DNA of 64,000 bases from Oceaniglobus ichthyenteri. Its GTDB lineage: Bacteria > Pseudomonadota > Alphaproteobacteria > Rhodobacterales > Rhodobacteraceae. Under the pieces are notes generated by a model. It was not told the DNA's origin and did not search any database. It saw only the letters and a program-made list of their open reading frames with translations. The stretch spans positions 186,001-250,000 of the forward strand of contig NZ_QAGK01000003.1 in NCBI RefSeq assembly GCF_003057885.1. Direction: 5' to 3'. Below, in pieces: positions 32,822-43,754 of this stretch. The translations under genes were made by a program, and so were the position numbers. The stretch's first letter is position 1; every line of letters begins with the position of its first letter.

Positions 32822-35800
32822 TCATAAATTGGGCATCCGGCGCAGATCGAGGGTGAAGGGATATTCAGGATGCGGCGTTTCGGCCACCGGATCCCATGTG
32901 CCAACGGTGTGCCCGTGGGGTTGGAACCGCGACAGGCGGCGCGCCTCGGCCTCGTTTCCGTTGACCGGAAAGGTATCGTAATTGCGCCCGCCGGGATGGG
33001 CCACATGATAGGTGCAGCCGCCCAGCGCCTTGCCCGTCCAAGTGTCGTAAATATCAAAGGTCAACGGCGCATCGACCGGCAAAACCGGGTGCAGCGCCAG
33101 CGGCGGTTGCCACGCCTTGAACCGCACGCCGCCCACCGACACACCGTTGGTTTTGGTGCGGCTCATCGGCACCCGACGTTTGTTGCAGGTCACGATATAG
33201 CGGTCTGGATCGGCGCAAGTCAGCTTTGCCTGCATCCTCTCGACCGAACTGTCGGTATAGCGCACGGTGCCGCCGATTGCACCGGTTTCGCCCAACACAT
33301 GCCAAGGCTCTAACGCTTGGCGAATTTCCAGATGCGCGCCTTCATATTCGACCTCGCCGCAGAACGGAAAACGGAATTCGGCCTGGGCCTTGAACCAATC
33401 GGGCGACAGGTCAAATCCGTGATCGCGCAGGTCGCGCAGCACTTCAAGAAAATCCTCCCACACCAGATCGGGCAGCATGAACCGGTCTTGCAACGCTGTG
33501 CCCCACCGGGTCAGCGGCCCCTTCAGCGGGGCGGCCCACATCCGCGCGATGATGGCGCGCAACAGCAGTTGTTGCGCCAAAGACATGCGCGGGTCTGGCG
33601 GCATCTCAAAGCCGCGAAATTCGACCAGGCCCAAACGGCCCGTGGGGCCATCGGGGGAATACAATTTGTCGATGCAGATTTCGGCGCGGTGGGTGTTGCC
33701 GGTGACATCGACCAACAGATTGCGCAACAAACGGTCAACCAGCCAGGGCGGCGGCGGCGTGCCTTCGCCGGGGGCCGGAATTTGGTTCAGCGCGATTTCC
33801 AATTCATACAGCGCATCATGGCGCGCCTCGTCAATGCGCGGCGCTTGTGATGTGGGGCCGATAAACATGCCCGAAAACAGATAGGACAGGGCCGGGTGAC
33901 GCTGCCAATAGCGGATCAGCGAGGCCAACAGATCGGGCCGGCGCAAGAACGGGCTGTCGGCAGGGGTGGCCCCGCCCACCACCACATGGTTGCCACCGCC
34001 GGTGCCGGTGTGGCGCCCGTCGATCATGAATTTATCGGCGGCCAGGCGGGTTAGGCGGGCCTCTTCGTACACGATTTCGGTGATCGCGCGCACTTCGTCC
34101 CAATCTTTGGCCGGGTGCACGTTCACCTCGATCACGCCGGGGTCGGGGGTGACGCGGATCACATTCAGACGCGGATCATGGGGCGGGCCGTATCCCTCAA
34201 TATGCACGGGCAGACCTTGGGCTTTGGCCGCGGTTTCCGCTGCGGCGACCAGTTCAAGGTAATCCTCAAGCTTTTCAACCGGGGGCATGAACACGCACAG
34301 CCGCCCGTCGCGCGGTTCCACCGAAACCGCCGTGCGCACCGCGCCGCCGACTTCGCCCAATGTCTGTTCCACCCGATCCTGGGTGGGTTCCGAGGCGGTG
34401 AAGCTGCTGCGCGCCTGGTGTTTCTCGGCGGCTTCGGCATCGGTTTCGCCACCGTATTCGGGCAGGGGGGGCCGGGCATCAAACGGATCTTGCGGGATCA
34501 CATGGGGAAAGGCCGAGTCGGGCACATGGGGCAGGGTGCCAAGCGGCAGACGGTATCCAACCGGGCTGTCACCGGGCACAAGGTACAGGTGATTGCGGCG
34601 CAACGACCATTTTTCACTGCGCCAGCCTGCGGTGGCCTTTGCCTGCCATTTTTGCACGGGCAAGACATATCCCGAAGGTTCGGTCAGGCCGCGCGCAAAC
34701 ACCCGCGCGATGCGCTGCCGTTCTTCTGGGTCTTTCAGTTTTGAATTTTCCGGGGTGACATTTTCGGGCAGATTGGCCTCTTTGATGATCCATTCTGCCG
34801 GGTCTTCATAGGCGGGGGTCACGTTTTCGCCAGGCACGCCCAGGGTTTGCGCCATATCGGCCAAAAACTGCGCGGCTTGCTTTGGGGTTGCCTTGGCATC
34901 ACGGCCTTCTTCGGCCACCAGATCGGGGTTTTTCCAGACCGGTTTGCCATCTTCGCGCCAGTAGAGTGAAAATGTCCAACGGGGCAGGGTTTCGCCGGGA
35001 TACCATTTGCCCTGTCCGTAATGCAAAAAACCGCCGGGGGCGAACCGGTCGCGCAACCGGCGGATCAGTTGATCGGCAAAGGCGCGTTTGGTGGGGCCGA
35101 CCGCGCCGGTGTTCCATTCTTCGGCCTCGAAATCGTCAATCGAAACAAATGTGGGTTCGCCGCCCATGGTCAGGCGCACATCACCATCCGCCAGCGCCTG
35201 ATCCACCTTTTTGCCAAGGGCGTTCAGATCATCCCATGCGGTATCGGAAAACGGTTTGGTTATGCGTGGATGTTCGGCCACGCGCGTCACCTTCATGTCG
35301 AAATCAAACGTCACATCCGCCGCACTGGCCATGCCGGAAATCGGCGCGGCGTTGCGATAATGGGGCGTTGCGGCCAAGGGAATATGGGATTCGCCTGCCA
35401 ACAAACCGCTGGTCGGGTCCAGGCCGACCCAACCGGCACCGGGCAAATATACCTCGCACCAGGCGTGCAGATCGGTGAAATCCTTGTCGGTGCCTGCGGG
35501 GCCATCCAGCGCGGTCAGGTCGGGTTTCAACTGTACCAGATAGCCCGATACAAACCGTGCGGCCAGGCCGAGGTGGCGCATCGCCTGCACCAAAACCCAG
35601 GATGTATCGCGGCACGATCCCTTGCCGGTGGTGAATGTTTCTTCGGGGGTTTGCACACCCGGCTCCATCCGGATGACATAGCCGATTTCCTGTGACAACC
35701 GGCGGTTCAGCGTGACGATGAAATCATTGACCGGGGTCTTTTCGCGCGGCACCGACGCCAGAAAAGCCGACAATTGCGGACCCGCCGGTTCGGGCGACAT

Positions 35801-36151
35801 ATAGATCGACAGATCGGGCAAAATATCATCGTCATAATCAAACGGCCAATATTCAGCGCTGTCTTCGACGAAAAAATCGAACGGATTATAAACCGACATG
35901 TCGGCGGTGACGTCCACCTCGATCTTTAATTCGCGCACCGGTTCGGGAAACACATAGCGCGCCATCCAGTTGCCATAGGGATCTTGTTGGTGGTTCACGA
36001 AATGCGGCTGTGGCGATACCTTAAGTGCGTGGGAAATCACCCGCGTGCGGCTGTGCGGGGCCGGGCGCAGGCGAATGATCTGTGGACCCAAAGTCACGGG
36101 TCGGTCGTATTGATAGTGGGTCAGGTGATAGATGCTGGCATAAATCGACAT
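32822..36151 (-). CDS. Transglutaminase-like domain fused to DUF2126 putative amidoligase
   Basis: A 1109-residue cytoplasmic protein. Residues 1-85 are a bacterial transglutaminase N-terminal beta domain ([17 protein letters not shown]). Residues 160-260 carry the catalytic triad of a transglutaminase-like peptidase: Cys180 ([10 protein letters not shown]), His229 (DLHAWCEV) and Asp245 (LDPTSG). From about residue 290 to the end is DUF2126, classed in Pfam as a putative amidoligase, including [20 protein letters not shown]. The family is proposed to join or cut peptide bonds on small peptides, often beside alpha-E and ATP-grasp genes, which are absent here. The next gene upstream is a zinc peptidase. 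The start at 36151 fits the family N-terminus. Confidence 0.92.
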   Translation of the reverse strand: MSIYASIYHLTHYQYDRPVTLGPQIIRLRPAPHSRTRVISHALKVSPQPHFVNHQQDPYGNWMARYVFPEPVRELKIEVDVTADMSVYNPFDFFVEDSAEYWPFDYDDDILPDLSIYMSPEPAGPQLSAFLASVPREKTPVNDFIVTLNRRLSQEIGYVIRMEPGVQTPEETFTTGKGSCRDTSWVLVQAMRHLGLAARFVSGYLVQLKPDLTALDGPAGTDKDFTDLHAWCEVYLPGAGWVGLDPTSGLLAGESHIPLAATPHYRNAAPISGMASAADVTFDFDMKVTRVAEHPRITKPFSDTAWDDLNALGKKVDQALADGDVRLTMGGEPTFVSIDDFEAEEWNTGAVGPTKRAFADQLIRRLRDRFAPGGFLHYGQGKWYPGETLPRWTFSLYWREDGKPVWKNPDLVAEEGRDAKATPKQAAQFLADMAQTLGVPGENVTPAYEDPAEWIIKEANLPENVTPENSKLKDPEERQRIARVFARGLTEPSGYVLPVQKWQAKATAGWRSEKWSLRRNHLYLVPGDSPVGYRLPLGTLPHVPDSAFPHVIPQDPFDARPPLPEYGGETDAEAAEKHQARSSFTASEPTQDRVEQTLGEVGGAVRTAVSVEPRDGRLCVFMPPVEKLEDYLELVAAAETAAKAQGLPVHIEGYGPPHDPRLNVIRVTPDPGVIEVNVHPAKDWDEVRAITEIVYEEARLTRLAADKFMIDGRHTGTGGGNHVVVGGATPADSPFLRRPDLLASLIRYWQRHPALSYLFSGMFIGPTSQAPRIDEARHDALYELEIALNQIPAPGEGTPPPPWLVDRLLRNLLVDVTGNTHRAEICIDKLYSPDGPTGRLGLVEFRGFEMPPDPRMSLAQQLLLRAIIARMWAAPLKGPLTRWGTALQDRFMLPDLVWEDFLEVLRDLRDHGFDLSPDWFKAQAEFRFPFCGEVEYEGAHLEIRQALEPWHVLGETGAIGGTVRYTDSSVERMQAKLTCADPDRYIVTCNKRRVPMSRTKTNGVSVGGVRFKAWQPPLALHPVLPVDAPLTFDIYDTWTGKALGGCTYHVAHPGGRNYDTFPVNGNEAEARRLSRFQPHGHTVGTWDPVAETPHPEYPFTLDLRRMPNL

Positions 36152-36184
36152 TAGGCCCCCAGGGGTTTGGTTTGCCTACAAATC

Positions 36185-37156
36185 TCACATAAAACCGTTG
36201 CTGACCACCCGATAGGGTGCAATCAGGCTGTGAATGAACTGCATCTTGTCGATAACCGGCGCGTTCAAAACGAAAGGGTAAAGATCGGGCTGGCCCAAGG
36301 CACGGTTGACCGCGTTGATCGCAATACTGACGGGCACAAAGGCATCAACCACCGCCTGCGCGTCCGGTGCGCCGTAAGGATCAAACGGCGCGCCGCCGCC
36401 CATGCCATAGGCCATGGCGGTATCCAACCCATCAACCATATGCAGCCAATGGGCAAAGGTTTCGGCGAAATCCTCCCACGGGTGGGACGCGGCATAGGCG
36501 CTGACGAAAGATTGATCCCAATCGGGGCGGGGGCCGTTGGCATAATGGGTTTTCAGCGCCTGCTGATAATCGGCGCGATCATCGCCAAACAGGGCGCGGC
36601 ATTCCTCCAGACGGTTGGAATCCTGTACCAGAACCTGCCAGTAATAATGGGCAACCTCATGGCGCATATGGCCGATCAGGGTGCGGTACGGTTCGCCCAT
36701 GGCGGTGCGGCGCGCCTCGCGGGTGGCATCATCGCCCTCAGCCACGTTCAGGGTGATCAGACCGTCGGCATGACCGGTCAGCACCTTTTCATCCTTGCTG
36801 TCGGCCAGAAAATCAAAGGCCAGCGCCTGTGCCCCATCCACGGGGGTGGGCAGGTTCCAGCGGATCAGCGAATAAAACAGCCGCCGCTTTGCGCGCTCGA
36901 TCTTGGCCCAGGGTTCGCCGTGATCGGCGGCATCGGGCACGGTGCGGTTGTGTTGGCACGCCCGGCAATACCCGCTGGCCGGATCGGCCACCCAATTGCA
37001 CAGCGCCGCGTTGGCGTTGCGGCACAAAACGGCGGGGGGGGCGGGGGTGAACGATTGGGATTCGGGCGCAAACCCCAAGGTGGTGGCACAATGCACACAG
37101 GAATGATTGCTAAAATGCACTTCTTCCTCACAGGTAGGGCAGGCAAAGCGTTTCAT
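36185..37156 (-). CDS. Mx-type putative zinc-binding metallopeptidase with N-terminal zinc ribbon
   Basis: A 323-residue protein starting with a zinc-ribbon-like stretch (CPTCEEEVHFSNHSCVHC, residues 6-23) and a second Cys cluster (LCNWVADPASGYCRAC, 53-67). The peptidase part has GHMRHEVAHYYW, an HExxH motif at 166-170, and a downstream ETFAHWLHMVDGL that can supply another ligand. This matches the uncharacterised Peptidase_Mx family (about 320-350 residues). Location 33 bases upstream of the transglutaminase-DUF2126 gene and on the same strand suggests that both work on the same peptides. No signal peptide, so it is cytoplasmic. Confidence 0.88.
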   Translation of the reverse strand: MKRFACPTCEEEVHFSNHSCVHCATTLGFAPESQSFTPAPPAVLCRNANAALCNWVADPASGYCRACQHNRTVPDAADHGEPWAKIERAKRRLFYSLIRWNLPTPVDGAQALAFDFLADSKDEKVLTGHADGLITLNVAEGDDATREARRTAMGEPYRTLIGHMRHEVAHYYWQVLVQDSNRLEECRALFGDDRADYQQALKTHYANGPRPDWDQSFVSAYAASHPWEDFAETFAHWLHMVDGLDTAMAYGMGGGAPFDPYGAPDAQAVVDAFVPVSIAINAVNRALGQPDLYPFVLNAPVIDKMQFIHSLIAPYRVVSNGFM

Positions 37157-37167
37157 CTTTGGTCCGA

Positions 37168-37326
37168 TCAGTCAGAGTTGCGCGGCAACGCGGCCAATGC
37201 TTTGTCAGCGGCCCAACCCGTGCCCAAGGCCACGATCAGGCCCCATATTGCCCATATGGCGAACAGAGCCATAAATACAAGGCAGAATGCCGAAACCAGA
37301 AAGGCGTTTGTGTAATCTTCGACCAT
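37168..37326 (-). CDS. Small single-span membrane protein (52 aa)
   Basis: A 52-residue frame beginning MVEDYTNAFLVSAFC at 37326, preceded by AAAGGGGGC, with a hydrophobic helix (AFLVSAFCLVFMALFAIWAI) and a basic, soluble C-terminus. I recognise no family. It lies 11 bases upstream of the Mx-peptidase gene on the same strand, so it may be the first gene of that operon. The frame extends upstream to 37377, but without a ribosome site. Confidence 0.6.
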   Translation of the reverse strand: MVEDYTNAFLVSAFCLVFMALFAIWAIWGLIVALGTGWAADKALAALPRNSD

Positions 37327-37389
37327 GTCATGCCCCCTTTCATAGGGCCATGATAGCCAGCTTGCGCGCGCTGTCATCTGACATTCGCG

Positions 37390-38490
37390 TCAGCGCGCGG
37401 CGTTCAGTGCCTTTGGCAGACAGTGCGCCAACAAATCCAGATCTTCGGGCAAACCACAGCCGATGCGGATACACCTGTCTTGCGGCGCGACAAACGGCAT
37501 CCGCACAAAGACACCCTGTTTGGTGAGTTCCGCCAAAACCCGGCGGGCAAATGCACCATCACCGCCACAATCGACAGTAACGAAATTGGTGGCCGAGGGC
37601 AGGGGGATCAACCCGTTATCGCGGGCGATTTCACCGATACGATCCCGCGCGGTGGCGATTTTTGCAATGACTTCGGTAAGATACGCCTGATCCTGTACGG
37701 CGGCCAAGGCCCCGGCCTGTGCGATGCGGTTCATCCCGAAATGGTTGCGAATCCGGTCAAATCCGGCAATCAGATCGCGTGGCCCGATGGCATAACCCAC
37801 CCGCGCCCCGGCCATGCCGTAGGCCTTGGAAAAGGTGCGCATGCGAATGACATTGGCTATGTCGGGGGCGATCTGTGGCGCGGTGCCAGCGGGGGCGGTA
37901 TCGATATAGGCCTCATCCAACACCAACAGCGTGGTTGCGGGCAGGTGCGCGATCATGTCTTGGATCGCAGTGGCACTGTGCCAGGTGCCCATGGGATTGT
38001 CGGGGTTTGACAGATAAATCAGCCGCGCATCGGTGGATTTTGCGGTGGCGATCAAGGCCTCCAGATCTTCGTGATCATCGCGATATGGCACCTTGTGCAA
38101 GGTGCCACCATATCCGGCCACATGGAAATTGAATGTCGGATAGGCGCCATCGCTGGTCACCACATTCACCCCCGGTTCCACTGTCATGCGGCAAAGATAA
38201 CCCAAAAGCGCGTCGATCCCTTCGCCGATCTGAATATGCGCCGGATCGATGGCGTGAAGATCGGCCAGGGCGTGGCGCAGGGCGTGATTTTCGGGATCGG
38301 CATACATCCAGACATCGCGCGCGGCGTTTTCCATCGCCTTTATCGCGCTGGGCGCGGGGCCGAACACGTTTTCATTGGCCCCAATCCGGGCGCGAAACGG
38401 CGCGCCGCGCTGGCGCTCTTGCGCCTCGGGGCCGACAAAGGGCACCGTGGCGGGCAGGCTGGCGATATGGCGGGTCAGGAACGTGGACAT
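37390..38490 (-). CDS. PLP-dependent aminotransferase, HisC-like
   Basis: A 366-residue fold-type I aminotransferase with the class I/II signature: the NPDNPMG loop (about residues 162-168), DEAYID (192-197) and the PLP-binding lysine Lys222 in TFSKAYGMAGARVGY. The pattern is histidinol-phosphate aminotransferase-like, but such paralogues also act on aromatic or other amino acids, and there are no his genes nearby. It is downstream of valS on the same strand, separated by 53 bases with a strong hairpin. The start at 38490 gives MSTFLTRHIASLP. Confidence 0.88.
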   Translation of the reverse strand: MSTFLTRHIASLPATVPFVGPEAQERQRGAPFRARIGANENVFGPAPSAIKAMENAARDVWMYADPENHALRHALADLHAIDPAHIQIGEGIDALLGYLCRMTVEPGVNVVTSDGAYPTFNFHVAGYGGTLHKVPYRDDHEDLEALIATAKSTDARLIYLSNPDNPMGTWHSATAIQDMIAHLPATTLLVLDEAYIDTAPAGTAPQIAPDIANVIRMRTFSKAYGMAGARVGYAIGPRDLIAGFDRIRNHFGMNRIAQAGALAAVQDQAYLTEVIAKIATARDRIGEIARDNGLIPLPSATNFVTVDCGGDGAFARRVLAELTKQGVFVRMPFVAPQDRCIRIGCGLPEDLDLLAHCLPKALNAAR

Positions 38491-38509
38491 CGGCGCGCCT
38501 TCTTATTGG

Positions 38510-38536
38510 GCCGGGGGCGGTGCGACAGCCCCCGGC
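38510..38536. terminator. Hairpin after valS
   Basis: GCCGGGGGC (38510-38518) pairs with GCCCCCGGC (38528-38536), a perfect 9-bp GC stem just past the valS stop on the minus strand. No U-tract follows, so termination may be partial and the aminotransferase could be co-transcribed. Confidence 0.55.
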
Positions 38537-38543
38537 GAATTGA

Positions 38544-41500
38544 TCAGCCGATTTCGGCCAAACGATGCAACGCGGTTTCAAGGCGCTGTTTTTCTTCGGC
38601 TTTCACGGCGGCCTGCGCCTCGGTTTCCTCAATCACCTGGGCATCGGCGTTTTCACGGAACTTGGGGTTTTTCAACCGCCCGTTCAGGCCCCCCAGTTCT
38701 TTTTCAACCTTGCCCAGAGCCTTGGACAGGCGCGCCTTTTCTGCCGACACGTCGATAATATCGGCAAGGGGCAGGGCAAATGTGCCCCCCGCAACCGGGA
38801 TTGTCGCGCTGCCTTTGGGGGCGGTTTCGGCCAAGGCCAGGCTGTTGAGCCGCGCCAGTTTTTCGATCATCGGCGCGTTGTTGTTCCATGCGGTCTGGCC
38901 CGGCTCATCCAGATCCAGCATCAACAGATCAACCTTCAGCGCGGCAGGCACGTTCATTTCACCGCGCACCGACCGGATGCCTTCGATCAGGGAAATCACC
39001 CAGTTCATTTCACTGTCGGCCTGTGGGTCGATCAATTCATCGCCATAGGTGGGCCAATCGGCATGGATCAACATTTTTGACCGCTCGATCTGGCCCCACA
39101 ACTCTTCGGTGATGAACGGCATGATCGGATGCAACAGGATCAGACACTGATCCAGCACCCAAGCCAAAGTTTGCCGGGTTTCGATTTTCTGTGCATCTGT
39201 CCCATCCAACAGCAGCGGTTTGGACAGTTCCACATACCAATCGCACACCTTGCCCCAGACAAAGACATACAGGGCATTGGCGGCATCGTTGAACCGATAG
39301 GCGGAAAGCGCGGCGTCAACATCGGCCCGCACCTTTGCCGTTTCGCCGATGATCCAGCGGTTCACGGTTTGGCTGGGTTGGGGCAGGCCCTTGTGGGTGG
39401 TGGCGCCATTCATTTCGGCAAAGCGGAACGCGTTCCACAGTTTGGTGCCAAAGTTGCGATTGCCGGCAATGCGCGCGGTCGACAGTTTCAGATCGCGCCC
39501 CATCGATGCCATGGCGGTGAGGGTAAAGCGCACCGCATCACAGCCGTATTCATCAATCAATTCCAACGGGTCCAGAACATTGCCCAAAGATTTGGACATT
39601 TTCTTTCCCTTTTCGTCACGCACCAGGGCATGCACATACACCGTATCAAACGGTTTTTGCCCGACCACGGCATATTGCATCATCATCATCCGCGCGACCC
39701 AGAAAAAGATAATATCAAACCCGGTGATCAGAACCGAAGTGGGGAAATATTTTTGCAAAGCTTCGGTGTTTTCGGGCCACCCCAAGGTGCCGATGGGCCA
39801 AAGCCCCGAGGAAAACCAAGTGTCCAAAACATCGGCATCGCGCCAAATTGGATAGACCAGTTTGGTGGGGTCCTGGGTCACGTTATATTCGGCAAGGGAC
39901 ACCGCCAGTTGATGAATCGCGGCGCTGCGATCGGCCACCTCAACCACACGGGCGTTGTTCAGCGGGTTTGGCAGGCTGGCCAGATCATCGCGAAACCGCT
40001 CGGTAATCGTGGCGGGATCGGCGGCGCAGTGGGTGCGCCGCCCGGCATGAACCAGATGATCGCGGGTCAACAGCGCCAAAAGCTCGACCTCATCCAAGGT
40101 ATTATCGCCTTCGTCGTCCTTGAAACTTGAGGTGTGCAGATCAAGGCCATACCAGACCGGAATCTGATGCCCCCACCACAATTGCCGCGAAATGCACCAA
40201 GGTTCGATATTTTCCAACCAGTTGAAATACACCTTGCGGTCTTGTTCGGGCAGGATCGTCACCTCACCCGATTTTACCGCATCAATCGCGGGTTGCACTA
40301 TTTTGGCGGTGTCCACAAACCACTGATCGGTCAGCATCGGTTCGATTACCACCTTTGAGCGGTCGCCAAACGGCTGCATGATCTTTTTATTTTCCACCAG
40401 CGGGATCGTGGCAGGTGCGCCTTCGTCCGTTGACGGGTTTGGCACCATCACGGCCAAACCTTCGTCGGTGATTTGTTCGACAATTTGTTTCCGGGCCTCA
40501 AACCGGTCAAGCCCGCGCAGATCTTCGGGCACCAGATTGGTTTCGCGCACATTCGGCACCGGCTGTTCGCCCGACGATTGAACCTGACCATGATAGGTAT
40601 TCACCCAATCGCGGGCATAATCCCCGGCTTGGCTTGCGCTTTCGTCATAGGGCAAGCCATCGGCGCGCATCTGCCCACGGGTATCGAGCAGGGAATAGAG
40701 CGGAATGCGATTACGCTGCGCCACGGCATAATCGTTGAAATCATGGGCACCGGTGATTTTCACCGCACCCGACCCAAAGGCGGGATCGGGGTAGTCATCG
40801 GTGATGATCGGGATCAGGCGGCGCTGTTCCTTTGGCCCCACCGGAATTTCACACAGCTTGCCCACAATCGACGCATAGCGCGCATCAGACGGGTGAACGG
40901 CGACAGCCCCATCGCCCAACATGGTTTCAGGCCGGGTGGTGGCAATGGAAATATAATCGCGGGTTTCGCGCAGGGTTTCTTTGCCGTCTTCGTCTTTTTC
41001 CACATATTCATAGGTGGCCCCATCGGCGAGGGGGTATTTGAAATGCCACATATGGCCGTCGGTTTCGATATTTTCGACCTCAAGATCGGAAATCGCGGTT
41101 TCAAATTGCGGATCCCAGTTGACCAGCCGTGTGCCGCGATAAATCAAACCCTTGTCGTACATATCGACAAACACTTTGATCACGGCATCGTGGAAATTGC
41201 CCTCTTCGCCCTCGGGGGCTTCGGGCGCGCCTGACATGGTGAAGGCTTCGCGCGACCAATCGGCCGAGGCACCCAAGCGTTTCAATTGGCCAATGATGGT
41301 GCCGCGCGATTTGATTTTCTGTTGCCAAACCCGTTTGGTGAAATCTTCGCGCCCCATTTCGGTGCGGGTTTTTTCGCCATTCGCGGCCATATCCCGTTCG
41401 GTGACCATTTGCGTGGCAATGCCCGCGTGATCGGTGCCGGGTTGCCACAACGTGTCAAACCCGCGCATCCGGTGCCAACGCACCAGAATATCCTGCAAGG

Positions 41501-41678
41501 TGTTGTTAAACGCATGGCCCATATGCAGGCTGCCGGTGACGTTGGGCGGCGGGATCATTACGCAAAACGTTTCGGCGCGGCTGGCATTGGCCCCGGCCAT
41601 AAAACATCCGGCGTCTTCCCAGGCATCATAAATGCGCCCTTCGGCGTCGGCGGCTTGGAATGTTTTTTCCATCGGCAT
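38544..41678 (-). CDS. valS: Valyl-tRNA synthetase
   Basis: A 1044-residue class I synthetase that charges tRNA-Val. It has [16 protein letters not shown] (the HIGH motif is HMGH at 52-55), [10 protein letters not shown] (KMSKS, about residue 690), the editing domain between them, an anticodon-binding domain and a C-terminal coiled coil (about 980-1044, rich in Lys, Glu and Ala). Length is in the upper range because of insertions in the connective domain. The start at 41678 gives [20 protein letters not shown], the family N-terminus; the open frame continues upstream, but only into non-coding sequence. Confidence 0.97.
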   Translation of the reverse strand: MPMEKTFQAADAEGRIYDAWEDAGCFMAGANASRAETFCVMIPPPNVTGSLHMGHAFNNTLQDILVRWHRMRGFDTLWQPGTDHAGIATQMVTERDMAANGEKTRTEMGREDFTKRVWQQKIKSRGTIIGQLKRLGASADWSREAFTMSGAPEAPEGEEGNFHDAVIKVFVDMYDKGLIYRGTRLVNWDPQFETAISDLEVENIETDGHMWHFKYPLADGATYEYVEKDEDGKETLRETRDYISIATTRPETMLGDGAVAVHPSDARYASIVGKLCEIPVGPKEQRRLIPIITDDYPDPAFGSGAVKITGAHDFNDYAVAQRNRIPLYSLLDTRGQMRADGLPYDESASQAGDYARDWVNTYHGQVQSSGEQPVPNVRETNLVPEDLRGLDRFEARKQIVEQITDEGLAVMVPNPSTDEGAPATIPLVENKKIMQPFGDRSKVVIEPMLTDQWFVDTAKIVQPAIDAVKSGEVTILPEQDRKVYFNWLENIEPWCISRQLWWGHQIPVWYGLDLHTSSFKDDEGDNTLDEVELLALLTRDHLVHAGRRTHCAADPATITERFRDDLASLPNPLNNARVVEVADRSAAIHQLAVSLAEYNVTQDPTKLVYPIWRDADVLDTWFSSGLWPIGTLGWPENTEALQKYFPTSVLITGFDIIFFWVARMMMMQYAVVGQKPFDTVYVHALVRDEKGKKMSKSLGNVLDPLELIDEYGCDAVRFTLTAMASMGRDLKLSTARIAGNRNFGTKLWNAFRFAEMNGATTHKGLPQPSQTVNRWIIGETAKVRADVDAALSAYRFNDAANALYVFVWGKVCDWYVELSKPLLLDGTDAQKIETRQTLAWVLDQCLILLHPIMPFITEELWGQIERSKMLIHADWPTYGDELIDPQADSEMNWVISLIEGIRSVRGEMNVPAALKVDLLMLDLDEPGQTAWNNNAPMIEKLARLNSLALAETAPKGSATIPVAGGTFALPLADIIDVSAEKARLSKALGKVEKELGGLNGRLKNPKFRENADAQVIEETEAQAAVKAEEKQRLETALHRLAEIG

Positions 41679-41763
41679 TGCGCTGTTCCTTTGGCTGCTT
41701 GGCCCTGATTTAACCGCTTGCGCCTGCAAGGGAAAGGGCGCGCGTTTATCGGCGTTGGATTTG

Positions 41764-41786
41764 GATATTTTTAGCAAGAAAAAACC
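41764..41786. repeat. Dispersed 23-bp repeat, copy 1
   Basis: GATATTTTTAGCAAGAAAAA and the following ACC match the copy at 60471-60493 at 22 of 23 positions. It lies in the intergenic space upstream of valS. Its AT-richness contrasts with the surrounding sequence. A short dispersed intergenic element is the simplest reading. Confidence 0.6.
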
Positions 41787-41864
41787 CAAACGTGGTGGGA
41801 AAGTCCGGCCGTGCCGCTGGTTGGTAAACAAATAATCATGTGCGCCGCAAGGCGCCCGTTTTGG

Positions 41865-42308
41865 TCAGGCCGCGGTGATTGACCGGTCGAGCTTTGTACT
41901 TAGATGCACCAGGCTTTCTGTGTCGACCACACCGGGCAGGGTGGCGACGGCTTCGATGGTGTCATCCAGATTTTCGGTGGTGTCGGCGGCCAGTTGCACG
42001 ATCATGTCAACCCGCCCCGATGTGGTGTGAACCACCTCAACCTCGGGGATTGCCTTGAGCCGGGCCAGAACGGCGGCGCCGCTGCGCGGTTCGATTTCCA
42101 TCATCACCGTGGCGCGAATCCGGCGCACTGTGACTGCCTGACCTAAGCGCACCGTGTAGCCGCCGATCACCCCGGTGCGCTCCATGCGTTCGATTCGCGC
42201 CTGCACTGTACTGCGCGCGACCTTAAATCGCCGTGCCAATTGCGATGTCGAGGTTGAGGAATTGGCCGCCAAAGCCGCCAAAAGTCGTTGATCCAGATCA
42301 TCCATCAT
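41865..42308 (-). CDS. Lrp/AsnC family transcriptional regulator
   Basis: A roughly 147-residue Lrp-type regulator with an N-terminal HTH (QLARRFKVARSTVQARIERM) and a C-terminal RAM domain (VEVVHTTSGRVDMIVQLAAD). The in-frame Met codons at 42329, 42308 and 42305 all compete; 42308 follows a GGCGGGCGAA stretch and gives the usual short N-terminus. It diverges from the ornithine decarboxylase gene, a common arrangement in which the Lrp protein senses an amino acid and regulates its neighbour. The likely effector is ornithine, arginine or lysine, by inference from context. Confidence 0.9.
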   Translation of the reverse strand: MMDDLDQRLLAALAANSSTSTSQLARRFKVARSTVQARIERMERTGVIGGYTVRLGQAVTVRRIRATVMMEIEPRSGAAVLARLKAIPEVEVVHTTSGRVDMIVQLAADTTENLDDTIEAVATLPGVVDTESLVHLSTKLDRSITAA

Positions 42309-42414
42309 TTCGCCCGCCAGTTTCGTCATTTTAACCGATGTTCTGGGCGATTTTACTCTTTTCTTAGGCGAAATCAACGGGCATATGACCATCAGACTTC
42401 AGGAGATAAGGGCG

Positions 42415-42490
42415 GCTTTCTCGCGCACCTGGCCTGGGGTGGTGGACCTTCGTGTGTGCCTCCCAACCGGTGATCCGGGCAAGAGAAAGC
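42415..42490 (+). ncRNA. Structured leader of the ornithine decarboxylase gene, speF-motif candidate
   Basis: In the 223-base gap before the decarboxylase, GCTTTCTC (42415-42422) pairs perfectly with GAGAAAGC (42483-42490). Inside this closing stem, GCGCAC (42423-42428) pairs with GTGTGC (42454-42459), and CCGG-TGAT-CCGG can form a further hairpin. Alphaproteobacteria are known to carry the speF RNA motif in the 5' leader of ornithine decarboxylase genes, so this is the natural candidate. I judge by position and pairing only, not by a covariance model. Confidence 0.5.
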
Positions 42491-42531
42491 AGCGTTCTTT
42501 TACGTAATCCTTCCTGAGGAGACCTTGTGTC

Positions 42532-43674
42532 ATGGGCCTGTCAAAAACCATTTTCGCCAACCCAACCGAATACCTTGTGCGCGAACAACCCGAGGATCCG
42601 GTTCTGTTTTTTGCGCCGATGGTTTTGCAAGCCACGGCGCGCCGGTTTTTGCGCGGTTTTCCGGGCCTTGTAACCTATGCCGTCAAATCCAACCCCGACG
42701 AAATGGTTGTGGCCAATCTGGCCGCTGCGGGAATTCGCGGATATGATGTGGCCTCGATTTTCGAGATTGATCTGATCCGCCGCGTCGCCCCCGGTGCGGC
42801 GATGCATTACAACAACCCCGTGCGCTCGCGCAGCGAAATTGCCCGCGCGGTTGAATTGGGTGTGCGGTCGTTCAGCGTGGACAGCCACAGCGAATTGGCC
42901 AAATTGCAGGATTTGGTGCCCGCTGGTGCCGAAATCGCCGTGCGTTTCAAGCTGCCGGTCAATGGCGCCGCCTATAACTTTGGCGCGAAATTCGGCGCGA
43001 CCGCTGAAAAGGCCACTGAACTGTTGCGCGCGGCCCGGGATATGGGGTTTGTCGCATCGCTTACCTTTCATCCCGGCACCCAGTGTGTCGATCCGATGGC
43101 ATGGGACAGCTATATCCGCACTGCCGCGCAGATTGCGACAGATGCGGGCGTGGAGATTGCCCGTCTGAATGTGGGTGGTGGGTTTCCATCGCACCGTCTG
43201 AGCGATGTGAACCCCGAGTTGGAAAACATCTTTGGCCTGATCGACCGGGTCACAACCGAAGCGTTTGGCGATGCACGCCCGGCGCTGGTGTGTGAGCCGG
43301 GCCGCGGATTGGTCGCGGAATCGTTTTCGTTGGCCACCCAAGTGCGGGCGATCCGCGATGATGAACATGTGTTCCTGAACGATGGCGTCTATGGCGGATT
43401 GGCCGAACTGCCGCTGATCGGGATCATTGACCGGGTCGAAGTGCGCGATCCTGCCGGTGCGCGCCGCAATGCCCCTGGGCGGGCGCGGATCGTGTTTGGC
43501 CCGACCTGCGATTCGGTTGATCGGTTGCCCGGTGAATTGGCGCTGCCCGGTGATATGGCCGAAGGCGATTTCGTGATGTTTCATGGGCTGGGTGCCTATT
43601 CTACCGCCACGGTCACCCGGTTCAACGGCTTTGGCAATTTTCAGATTGTCACTGTTATGGCGCTTCACGGTTAA
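42532..43674 (+). CDS. Ornithine/lysine decarboxylase, PLP fold-type III
   Basis: A 380-residue alanine-racemase-fold decarboxylase. The PLP lysine is Lys52 (VTYAVKSNPDEMV), with the HPGTQC loop, the LNVGGGFPS phosphate-binding loop and the EPGRGLV motif. FGPTCDSVDRL contains Cys326, the catalytic cysteine contributed to the partner's active site. It makes putrescine from ornithine (or cadaverine from lysine) in the cytoplasm, the first step of polyamine synthesis. The start at 42532 follows TGAGGAGACC. It diverges from an Lrp regulator and has a structured leader, so both transcriptional and RNA-level control are plausible. Confidence 0.93.
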   Translation: MGLSKTIFANPTEYLVREQPEDPVLFFAPMVLQATARRFLRGFPGLVTYAVKSNPDEMVVANLAAAGIRGYDVASIFEIDLIRRVAPGAAMHYNNPVRSRSEIARAVELGVRSFSVDSHSELAKLQDLVPAGAEIAVRFKLPVNGAAYNFGAKFGATAEKATELLRAARDMGFVASLTFHPGTQCVDPMAWDSYIRTAAQIATDAGVEIARLNVGGGFPSHRLSDVNPELENIFGLIDRVTTEAFGDARPALVCEPGRGLVAESFSLATQVRAIRDDEHVFLNDGVYGGLAELPLIGIIDRVEVRDPAGARRNAPGRARIVFGPTCDSVDRLPGELALPGDMAEGDFVMFHGLGAYSTATVTRFNGFGNFQIVTVMALHG

Positions 43675-43754
43675 AATAGCGTGGTGGCGGGGCTGGACAT
43701 GGCCCCGCCTGCCGTTACTCTTCGATGCGTAATCAGACGCGTAGGAGCAGACCC

